The position numbers and the translations under genes are program-made. This document shows, one piece after another, positions 1-10,735 of a DNA stretch of 64,000 nt. A model generated the notes under the pieces. That model did not search any database and was not told where the DNA came from. It worked only from the letters and a program-made list of their open reading frames with translations. Source of the DNA: Sipunculus nudus (Eukaryota > Annelida > Sipuncula > Golfingiida > Sipunculidae); assembly GCA_026874595.1 (NCBI GenBank), contig CM049318.1, positions 7,420,741 to 7,484,740 of the forward strand, in the 5' to 3' direction. Numbering within the stretch: the first letter of the stretch is position 1; every line of letters begins with the position of its first letter.

Positions 1-3000
1 AGACCAGAGACACAAATGATGTCTCACACGATTAGACCCATGGCGGCATCCCTCACACTATCAGAGAGGTGGAATGATGTCTCACAAGACTAGACACATG
101 ACGGCATATCTCACAAGACCAAAGACACAAAATGACGTTTAACAAGACAAGACACATGACGGCATATCTCACAAGACCAAAGACATAAAATGATGTCTCA
201 CAAGACTAGACACATGGCGGCCTAGCTCCGAGACCAGGGACACAAAATGATGTCTCACAAGATTAGACACATGGCGGCATCCCTCACACTATCAGAGATA
301 TGGAATGATGTCTCACAAGACTAGACACATGGCAGCATATCTTACCAGAACAGGGACACAAAATCATGTCTCACAAGATAAGACACATGGCGGCATCCCT
401 CACACTATCAGGGATGTGGAATGATGTCTCACAAGACTAGAAACATGGCGGCATTTCTCACAAGACCAGGGACACAAAATGATGTCTCAAGAGACTAAAC
501 ACATTGTGGCATATCTCACAAGACCAGGGACATAAAATGATGTATCACAAGACCAGGGACATCAAATGATGTCTCACAAGATTAGACCCATGGCGGCATC
601 CCTCACACTATCAGAGATGTGGAATGATGTCTCACAAGACTAGACACATGGCGGCATATGTCACAAGACCAGGGACATAAAATGATGTCTCACAAGACTA
701 GACACATGGCGGCATATCTCACAAGACCAGGGAAACAAAATGATGTCTCACAAGATTAGACACATGGCGGCAAACCTCACACTATCGGAGATACGGAATG
801 ATGTCTCACAAGACTAACACATGGCGGCATGTCTAACAAAAGCAGGGACACAAAATGATGTCTCACAATATTAGTCACATGGCGGCATATCTCACACTAT
901 CAGAGATGTGGAATGATGTCTCACAAGACTAGACACATGGCGGCATATCTCACAAGACCAAAGACACAAAATGATGTCTCACAAGACTTGACACATGGCG
1001 GCATATCTCACAAGACCAGCGACATAAAATGATGTCTCACAACACTAGACACATTGCAGCATATCTCACAAGACCAGAGACATAAAATGATGTCTCACAA
1101 GATTAGACCCATGGCGGCATGCCTCACACTATCAGAGATGTGGAATGATGTCTCACAAGACTAGACACATGGCGGCATATCTCACAAGACCAGGGACACA
1201 AAATGATGTCTCACAAGATTAGACACATGGCGGCATCCCTCACAGTATCAGAGATATGGAATGATGTCTCACAAAACTAGACATGATCAGAGATATGAAA
1301 AGATGTATCACAAGACTAACACATGGCGGCATGTCTCACAAGATTAGACCCATGGCGGCATCCCTGACACTAATAGAGATGTGGAATGATGTTTTACAAG
1401 ACTAGATACATGGCGGCATATCTCACAAGACCAGAGACACAAAATGATGTCTCACAAGACTAGACACATGGCAGCATATCTCACACGACCAGGGACACAA
1501 AATGATATGTCTCATAAGACTAGACACATGGCGGCATTCCTCACACTATCAGAGATATGGAATGATGTCTCACAAGACTAGACATATGGCGGCATGTCTC
1601 ACAAGACCAGGGACACAAAATGATGTCTCACAAGATTAGACACATGGCGGCATCCCACACACTATCAGAGATATGGAAAGATGTCTCACAAGACTAGACA
1701 CATGGCGGCATATCTCACAAGACCAGGGACAGAAAATGGTGTCTCACAAGATTTGACACATGGCGGCATACCTCACACTATCAGAGATACGGAATGATGT
1801 CTCACAAGACTAGACACATGGCGGCATGTCTGACAAGATCATGGACACAAAATGATGTCTCACAAGATTAGACACATGGCGGCATCCCTCACACTATCAG
1901 AGATATGGAATGATGTCTCACAAGACTAGACACATGGCGTCATATCTCATAAGACCAGGGACTAAAAATGATGTCTCACAAGATTAGACACATGGCGGCA
2001 GCCCTCACACGATCAGAGATATGGAATGATGTCGCACAAGACTAGACATGATCAGAGATATGAAAAGATGTATAACAAGACTAATACATGGCAGCATGTA
2101 TCACAAGAACTGGGACACAAAATGATGTCTCCCAAGATTAGACCAATGGCGGCATCCCCCACACTATCAGAGATGTGGAATGATGTCTTACAAGACTAGA
2201 CACATGGCGGCATATCTCACAAGATCAGCGACACAAAATGATATCTCACAAGACTAGAAACATGGCGGCATTTCTCACAAGACCAGGGGCACAAAATGAT
2301 GTCTTACAAGACTAGACACATGGCGGCATATCTCACAAGACCAGGGACACAAAATGATGTCTCACAAGGTTAGACACATGGCGGAATCCCTCACACTATC
2401 AGAGACATGGAATGATGTCTCACAAGACTAGAATCATGGCGGCATTTCTCACAAGACCAGGGGCACAAAATGATGTCTCACAAGACTAGACACATGGCGG
2501 CATCCCTCACACTATCAGAGATATGGTATGATGTCTCACAAGACTAGAGACATGGCGGCATATCTCACAAGACCAGGGACACAAAATGATGTCTCACAAG
2601 ATTAGACACATGGAGGCATCCCTCACACTATCAGAGATGTGGAATGATGTCTCACAAGACTAGACACATGGCGGCATGTCTCACAAGAGAAGGGACACAA
2701 AATGATGTCTCACAAGACTAGACACATGGCGGCATATCTCACAAGACCAGGGAAACAAAATGATGTCTCACAAGATTAGACACATGGCGGCATACCTTAC
2801 ATGATCAGAGAAATAAAATGGTGTATCACAAGACTAACACCTGGCGCCATGTCTCACAAGGCCAGGGACACAAAATGATGTCTCACAATATTAGACACAT
2901 GGCGGCATCCCTCAGACTATCAGAGATGAGGAATGATGTCTCACAAGACTAGACGCATGGCGGCATATCTCACAAGACCAAAAACACAAAATGATGTCTC

Positions 3001-6000
3001 ACAAGACTAGACACATGGCGGCATATCTCACAAGACCAGCGACATATAATGATGTCTCACAAGATTAGACACATGGTGGCATATCTCAAAAGACCAGGGA
3101 CATAAAATGATGTCTCACAAGACTAGACACATGGCGGCATATCTCACAAGACCAAAAACACAAAATGATGTCTCACAAGACTAGACACATGGCGGCATAT
3201 CTCACAAGACCAGCGACATATAATGATGTCTCACAAGATGAGACACATGGTGGCATATCTCTAAAGACCAGGGACATAAAATGATGTCTCACAAGACTAG
3301 ACACATGGCGGCATATATCACAAGACCAGGGACAAAAAATGATGTCTCACAAGACTAGAGACATGGCGGCATGTCTCAAAAGATCAGGGATATAAAATGA
3401 TGTCTCACAAGATTAGACACATGGCGGCATCCCTCAAACTATCAGAGATGTGAAATGATGTCTCACAAGACTAGAAATATGGCGGCATTTCTCACAAGAC
3501 CAGGGACACAAAATGATGTCTCACGAGACTAGACACATTGTGGCATATCTCACAAGACCAGGGACATAAAATGATGTATCACAAGACCAGGGACATCAAA
3601 TGATGTCTCACAAGATTATAGACCCATGGCGGCATCCCTCACACTATCAGAGATGTGGAGTGATGTCTCACAAGACTAGACACATGGCCGCATATCTCAC
3701 AAGACCAGGGACATAAAATGATGGCCCACAAGATTAGACCCATGGCGGCATCCCTCACACTATCAGAGATGTGGAATGATGTCTCACAAGACTAGACACA
3801 TGGCCGCATATCTCACAAGACCAGGGACATAAAATTATGTCTCACAAAACTAGACACATGGCGGCATATCTCACAAGACCAGGGACACAAAATGATGGCG
3901 GCAGCCCTCACACTATCATAGAAATGGAATGATGTCTCACAAGACTAGACATGATCAGAGATATAAAAAGATGTATCACAAGACTAACACATGGCAGCAT
4001 GTCTCACAAGACCAGGAGCACAAAATGATGTCTCACAAGACTAGACACATGGCGGCATATCTCACAAGACCAGGAGAAAAAAATGATGTCTCAAAAGATT
4101 AGACACATGGCGGCATACCTCACACTATCGGAGATATGGAATGATGTCTCACAAGACTAGACACATGGCGGCATGTCTCACAAGATCAGGGATATAAAAT
4201 GATGTCTCACAAGATTAGACACATGGCGACAAGTCTCACATGATCAGAGATATAAAATGATGTATCACAAGACTAACACATGGCGGCATGTCTAACAAGA
4301 CCACGGACACAAAATGATGTCTTACAATATTAGGCACATGGCGGCATCCCTCACACTATCAGAGATGTGGAATGATGTCTCACAAGACTAGACACATGGC
4401 GGCATATCTCACAAGACCAGCGACATAAAATGATGTCTCACAAGACCAGGGACACAAAATGATGTCTCACAAGATTAGACCCATGGCGGCATGCCTCACA
4501 CTATCAGAGATGTGGAATGATGTCTCACAAGACTAGACACATGGCGGCACATATCACAAGACCAGGGACATAAAATGATGTCTCCCAAGACTAGAGACAT
4601 GGCGGCATGTCTCAAAAGATCAGGGATATAAAATGATGTCTCACAAGATTAGACACATGGCGGCATCCCTCACACCTTCAGAGATGTGAAATGATGTCTC
4701 ACAAGACTAGAAACATGGCGGCATTTCTCACAAGACCAGGGACACAAAATGATGTATCACGAGAATAGACACATTGTGGCATATCTCACAAGACCAGGGA
4801 CATAAAATGATGTATCACAAGACCAGGGACATAAAATGATGTCTCACAAGACTAGAGACATGGCGGCATGTCTCAAAAGATCAGGGATATAAAATGATGT
4901 CTCAGAAGATTAGACACATGGCGGCATCCCTCACACTATCAGAGATGTGGAGTGATGTCTCACAAGACTAGACACATGGCCGCATATCTCACAAGACCAG
5001 GGACATAAAATGATGTCTCATAAAACTAGACACATGGCGGCATATCTCACAAGACCAGGGACACAAAATGATGGCGGCAGCCCTCACACTATCATAGATA
5101 TGGAATGATGTCTCACAAGACTAGACATGATCAGAGATATAAAAAGATGTATCACAAGACTAACACATGGCAGCATGTCTCACAAGACCAGGAGCACAAA
5201 ATAATGTATCACAAGACTAGACACATGGCGGCATATCTCACAAGACCAGGGGAAAAAAATGATGTCTCACAAGATTAGACACATGGCGGCATACCTCACA
5301 CTATCGGAGATATGGAATGATGTCTCACAAGACTAGACACATGGCGGCATGTCTCACAAGATCAGGGATATAAAATGATGTCTCACAAGATTAGACACAT
5401 GGTGGCAAGTCTCACATGATCAGAGATATAAAATGATGTATCACAAGACTAACACATGGCGGCATGTCTAACAAGACCAGGGACACAAAATGATGTCTCA
5501 CAATATTAGACACATGGCGGCATCCCTCACACTATCAGAGATGTGGAATGATGTCTCACAAGACTAGACACAGGGCGGCATATCTCACAAGACCAGCGAC
5601 ATAAAATGATGTCTCACAAGACCAGGGACACAAAATGATGTCTCACAAGATTAGACCCATGGCGGCATGCCTCACACTATCAGAGATGTGGAATGATGTC
5701 TCACAAGACTAGACACATGGCGGCATATGTCACAAGACCAGGGACACAAAATGATGTCTAACAAGACTCGACACATGGCGGCATATTTCACAAGACCAGG
5801 CACACAAAATAATGTCTCACAAGATTAGACACATGGCGGCATCCCTCACACTATCAGAGATATGGAATGATGTCTCACAAGACTAGACATGATCAGAGAT
5901 ATGAAAAGATGTATCACAAGACTAACTCATTGCGGCATGTCTCACAAGACCAGGGACACAAAATTATGTCTCACAAGATTAGACCCATGGCGGCATCCCT

Positions 6001-6240
6001 CACACTAATAGAGATGTGGAATGATGTTTCACAAGACTAGACACATGGCGGCATATCTCACAAGATCGGGGACACAAAATGGTGTCCCACAAGACTAGAC
6101 ACATGGCGGCATATCTTACAAGACCAGGGACATAAAATGATGTCTCACAAGACTAAACACATGGCCGCATGTCTTGCAAGACCAGGGACACGGACTGATA
6201 TCTCAAGAGACTAAACACATGGCAACATGTCTCACAAGAC
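1..6240. repeat. 58-bp satellite array with two alternating subtypes
   Basis: About 107 head-to-tail units of 58 bp fill this stretch. Two unit subtypes tend to alternate, giving a dimer of about 116 bp. One has the core ACTAGACACATGGCGGCATA and continues into 'CACAAGACCAGGGACACAAAAT'-like sequence; the other has ATTAGACACATGGCGGCATC and continues into 'CACACTATCAGAGATATGGAAT'-like sequence. Longer blocks are also duplicated: variant strings near 3353-3600 recur near 4590-4850, and one near 3890 recurs near 5066, so a higher-order repeat of roughly 1.2 kb is superimposed. No long open frame crosses it. The array is cut by the left window edge, so its true size is unknown. Confidence 0.95.
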
Positions 6241-6510
6241 CACTTGGCGTCAGTTTTTGGTTTCTGGCAGTATCACAAAAAAATGGTCTCCAGTTGAGTC
6301 ACACATTCAGCCACGTCTCTGACCACATGAGTACCTCTGTCATGTGATCTACTAGGCCGGAATCAAACGTTGTAGAGAAATACAATATTATATTACTGTA
6401 CATTAGCACTGTGCGCGCATTATAGTATATGTAAATATATCTGTATAGTCCAATTGCAGCAAAATATCAATATGTTCAATTTTCTTGGATTTAGAATATA
6501 TAATGTATTG
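6241..6510. other. Edge of satellite; no feature seen
   Basis: Unique-looking AT-rich sequence between the satellite and the tRNA-like element. The last satellite units decay at about 6180-6240. I see no gene or repeat here. Confidence 0.5.
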
Positions 6511-6870
6511 TAACGGGGTGACATAAAAGCGGACCGATCTGGTCGTTCGCTTTGCTAGCGAAGCGGTTGGTGCGGCGGACAAGGCGCCACCGTTATGGGT
6601 TCGAGCCCCGGATCGGCCCATTATTTTCCCCTGAGCAATTTGTCTTCGTAACAAATGGGGGCTCGTCCAACGTGACCGTAAACTTTGTGGCCCAAGGAAT
6701 AAGCTCACCAAAGTGTGACTCCTGGGATAATTAGTCTTGTTCTGATAGCAGAACGCTCTGAAGAGGGGGTGTGTTACGGGGTGACATAACAGCGGACCGA
6801 ACTGCTTCACTAGTGAAGCTTGCTTTGCTAGCGAAGCGGTTGGTACGCCGGAGCACTTTGTCTTTGTAAC
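6511..6870 (+). mobile_element. tRNA-related (SINE-like) element with partial tandem duplication
   Basis: A pol III B-box-like string GGTTCGAGCCCC lies at about 6599-6610, followed by GGATCGGCCCA, which can pair with GGACCGATC about 70 bases upstream in the manner of a tRNA acceptor stem. The 5' part (GGGGTGACATAA, AGCGGACCGA, TTTGCTAGCGAAGCGGTTGGT) recurs at about 6778-6850 in shortened form, about 265 bp away. A tRNA-derived SINE, or a repeat built on one, fits best. It is not a functional tRNA because I cannot fold a clean D-arm and anticodon arm. Confidence 0.4.
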
Positions 6871-6950
6871 AGTATACCAAAGGACATCGAATAAAATTGT
6901 AAAGATTTAAATTATATAAAACTGAAGCTGTGAGCTTATGCGATGGTGCG

Positions 6951-7008
6951 GCGTCGTCCGTCGTGTGTCGTGCGTCGTGCGTCGTACGTCGTGCGTCGTG
7001 CGTCGTCT
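6951..7008. repeat. CGTCGTG heptamer minisatellite
   Basis: Short run of about eight imperfect 7-bp units (GCGTCGT / GTGTCGT / ACGTCGT). Open frames over it on both strands are artefacts of the repeat. Confidence 0.8.
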
Positions 7009-7149
7009 GTACGTTAACCATAGCTATCTCAAAAACGGCAGGAGCTAGCATCACCAAATTTTTTGCAAATAATCAGTCATCCAAAAAACTATATCGGATT
7101 TTGTTTATTTTTTTTTCTAACTACATTTTCTTGGATTTTATAGGGAAAA

Positions 7150-7990
7150 GGCTAAAAAAGCTTTAAAAATCTTCTTCTCCGAAACTGTCCAGACAAATTG
7201 TCCAATATTTCACAGAAATGATCCTTGGAACAATCTTTCTCAAGTTTGTTCGAATGGTTCCAGTTAGGAGATTTTTGGCCGAGTTACAGGAGGTTGAACT
7301 TTGTTAATTGTGCAAAAAAGCATATTAAAATTTAAATCTCGAAACGGTTGGAGCTATCATCACCAAATTTTATGCCAATGTTGGTCACATAGGTCATATC
7401 TGAAATTGAGGTATTGGTGGCGCCACCTGCATTGGCCTTTTTTGTACGGGGTCATCAGTGCCTGTATCACACTGAGGGCTACCAAAAAATTCTTCTCTGA
7501 AACCATATGGCCAAAATGTTTAATATCGCACAGAACTGATCCTAGGGTAGTGCTTTCTGAAGTTTGTTCAAATGGTCTCTTTTCAGTGACTTGTGGCTAA
7601 GTTATGGGAAGCTGAATTTAGTCATATGCCATAACAGCCCATTTTAGCTCAGTGGCTACAAAGATCTTCTTCTCAAAAACCATTGGGCCAAATTCTTAAA
7701 TCTCACAAATTAATTATCCTCAGATGTTGATAATTCAAGTTTGTTCAAATGGTTTTGGTTCAGTACTTTTTGGCTGAGTTACGGGAAGCTGAACTTAGCC
7801 AGTTTGCTGTATCTTCCTATATGAGTTATAAACCTGCGAAAAGTTTTTCGACTGATGCCATTGAAGCCAGTTTGTTAAATATTTTACAAGAATAATCCCT
7901 ACAATAATTCTTATAATAATTGTCATTAATGGTTCCACATGAATGGTTTTTGGCTGAATTATGGAGATTGAATTGAGTCATTTTACCATA
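7150..7990. repeat. Degenerate tandem repeat, period about 175 bp
   Basis: Four diverged blocks share an ordered set of strings: 'CTTCTTCTC(C)GAAAC', 'TGGCCAAA..TTTAA', 'TCACAGAA.TGATCC', 'AAGTTTGTTCAAATGGT', 'TTTTGGCTGAGTTACGGGAAGCTGAA'. They start near 7168, 7488, 7665 and 7840. A GGTGGCGCCACCTGCA motif at 7421-7436 is shared with the 278-bp array at 9.4-10.7 kb, so both may derive from one repeat family. No coding potential is seen. Confidence 0.65.
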
Positions 7991-8194
7991 TATGTTAGCT
8001 GTGTGATGCTGTTACATCTAGCCTGGCACCAGTTTATCAGCATCTATTTCATCATGCCACTAGACATTTAGATTTCAGGTTATCTTAGGTTAATATTGAC
8101 AAAAAAAGTTTTTTTAAAAGCTTTTAAAAAATTTAGATTTATGATTTAAGTTATTCATCATACCAGGCAATGTTACAATCATGGATATTCAGCT

Positions 8195-8236
8195 ATATAA
8201 AGACAACTGTGGCTATATAAAGACAACTGTACGTGG
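8195..8236. repeat. Two direct copies of a 20-bp string
   Basis: The string GGCTATATAAAGACAACTGT occurs twice in direct succession. It is a local duplication with no other sign of function, although it contains a TATA-like core. Confidence 0.7.
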
Positions 8237-8559
8237 ATTATAAATTATTGGTATTCCTTTTCAACTTAATTCAAGAATTTGCCATCAATGAGATATATCT
8301 GTATTTTAATTTTGCATTCAGTATGCATCCGTAATAAATTTATATATATTCCTGATTTCTTTTTCTATAAAAAGTCAGCTGAAAAGCATTTTGTATTGGG
8401 AAAATAAAGTTCAAAGTTATTTCAAGTAGGGACCACTTTTTGTGTACAGATGGCAGCACTTGGTTTACCATTGACAGATTGACAGTGCCTTGATGTTGGC
8501 CATTAGCCAAGCTGATGTCAGCTCTATAAATAGTTTTGGCACAGTGCCAGGATTGGAAA

Positions 8560-8830
8560 AAGTGCAGCCAGGTATAGGTCAAGAGTTCACTCAGTGCAGT
8601 AGCTGCATTCTATTTATAGTTTTGGAAGACTGCTCACTGCATCATATTTGGCACCAAAGTTCAGCCTGAATCTATTTACAGCTTTGGCAGACTGCCAGCT
8701 GTGTCAGATTATGCAATAGGTCAAGAGTTCACTCAGTGCAGCCAGGTACAGGTCAAATGTTCACTCAGTCTAGCCAGGTGCAGGTCAAGAGTTCACTCAG
8801 TGCAGTAGCTTGAGGCAGCAATTTGTCACA
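8560..8830. repeat. Interspersed short direct repeats (AGGTCAAGAGTTCACTCAGTGCAG)
   Basis: Strings of the type CAGCCAGGTACAGGTCAA and GAGTTCACTCAGTGCAG recur four times with irregular spacing, together with 'ATTTATAG.TTTGG.AGACTGC' twice. This looks like a decayed minisatellite. No gene is visible. Confidence 0.55.
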
Positions 8831-9101
8831 GGTCACTCGGGGGCAACTGCCTTACTCACCTAAGCCTTGTCAGCCCAGTGCATCAAACTCTGGGAAAGTT
8901 TGATGTATTGTACTGATATTTTGATCTGTCTATGCGTCTTTGATGGTATTCTTATTTACAAGACAGGTGGTGCCAACAACATTGACTTTTGCAGTGTATG
9001 CGCCTGCTTATTTCTAAGGAGGGGTTTGGCATATCAGTCTGACATTGGGCATATTTATATATCTTTTCGTTGTATATAAGACTGGTGGTACCAGCTACAA
9101 T

Positions 9102-9139
9102 CATTGTATCCACAAAAACAGAGTTTTGCGGATACAATG
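9102..9139. repeat. Perfect-loop hairpin, 16-bp arms
   Basis: The arm CATTGTATCCACAAAA is followed after a short loop by TTTTGCGGATACAATG, its reverse complement with one mismatch. It may be the core of a small palindromic element. It is not a recognised terminator in this eukaryotic context. Confidence 0.6.
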
Positions 9140-9426
9140 TTTTCAGTCGGACGCGGACGCTGCCGCCATCGCCGCATAGGTTTCCGGAGAACTCCTCCAT
9201 AACCACTGGGCAGAATTTTTAAAAATTCGGAATTATGATCGGTCACATGTAACCTGCTGCGCCCTAATTTTTGGTTGACCTCTGACCTTTCCTCTTTGCC
9301 CAGCGTCCATTTGTGCGTCTGTTTCCACACATAAACCCACATATCTCAGGAACCGTTTAACCGATAAGGCTAAAGATTTTGCACAAATGTAGCCCTTGGA
9401 AAGATTTATATCATACACTAAAAATG

Positions 9427-10735
9427 GTGGCGCCACCTGCAACCATTTATGCACAGCGTCCATCTGTTCATCTGCCTTGGGATAAAATCACTCATATATC
9501 AGCAGTGGTTTGACTTTTCCACCTGAAATTTTGCAGGTTTATACATCCTGGACAGCTTTCTTGATTTTATGACAGGTGGCGCCACCTACATTCACGGTTA
9601 CTCTGCAGACATCCAAACTCATATCTCGGGAACCGTTTGACCGATTGGGCCAAAATTTTGCTTGTGTATAGATCTCACATAGCTCTTCATCATAGGCAAA
9701 AGTTGAGGCGCCACCTGCAACCATTTATGCACAGCGTCCATCTGTTCATCTGCCTTGGGATAAAATCACTCATATATCAGCAGTGGTTTGACTTTTCCAC
9801 CTGAAATTTTGCAGGTTTATACATCCTGGACAGCTTTCTGGATTTTATGACAGGTGGCGCCACCTACATTCACGGTTACTCTGCAGACATCCAAACTCAT
9901 ATCTCGGGAACCGTTTGACCGATTGGGCCAAAATTTTGCTTGTGTATAGATCTCACATAGCTCTTCATCATAGGCAAAAGTTGTGGCGCCACCTGCAACC
10001 ATTTATGCACAGCAACCATCTGTTCATCTATCTTGGGATAAAATCACTCATATCTCAGCAGTGGTTTGACTTTTCCACCTGAAATTTTGCAGGTTTATAC
10101 ATCCTGGACAGCTTTCTGGATTTTATGACAGGTGGCGCCACCTACATTTACGCTAACTCTGCAGACATCCAAACTCATATCTCGGGAACCGTTTGACCGA
10201 TTGGGCCACAATTTTGCTTGTGTATAGATCTCACATAGCTCTTCATCATAGGCAAAAGTTGTGGCGCCACCTGCAACCATTTATGCACAGCGTCCATCTG
10301 TTCAACTGTCTTGGGATAAAATCACTCGTATCTCAGCAGTGGTTTGACTTTTCCACCTGAAATTTTGCAGGTTTATACATCCTGGACAGCTCTCTTGATT
10401 TTATGGCAGGTGGCGTCACCTACATTCAGGTTTACTCTGCAGACATCTAAGCTCATATCTCGGAAAAACCAATTGGGCCAAAATTTTGCATGTGTATAGA
10501 TCTCACATAGCTCTTCATCATAGACAAAACTGGTGGCGCCACCTGCAACCACTTATGCACAGGGTCCATCTGTTCATCTGCTTTGGGATAAAATCACTCA
10601 TATCTCAGAAGTGGTTTGACTTATCCACCTGAAATTTTGCAGGTTTGTACATCCTGTACAGCTTTCTGGATTTTATGACAGATGGCACCACCTACATTCA
10701 CGTTTACACTGCAGACATCCATGCTTATATGCAAC
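9427..10735. repeat. 278-bp tandem repeat with palindromic AGGTGGCGCCACCT core
   Basis: Almost identical 278-bp units begin at matching positions near 9539, 9817 and 10095, with more diverged partial copies on both sides (about 4.7 units). Each has two near-palindromic sites: AGGTGGCGCCACCT, and a related GGCGCCACCTGCAACCAT. Conserved 61-aa minus-strand frames are copies of each other because the DNA is duplicated; they lack features of a real protein. Confidence 0.9.

Noticed and set aside
1-6240. CRISPR-like array
   Set aside because: Units are contiguous 58-mers without unique spacers, and the surrounding DNA is eukaryotic. It is a satellite.
6598-6620. Functional tRNA gene
   Set aside because: Only the B box and a possible acceptor stem are present; the arms do not fold into a standard cloverleaf by eye.
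9539-10280. Three near-identical 61-aa minus-strand proteins
   Set aside because: They are exact consequences of the 278-bp tandem duplication; no start context, domain or homologue-like feature.
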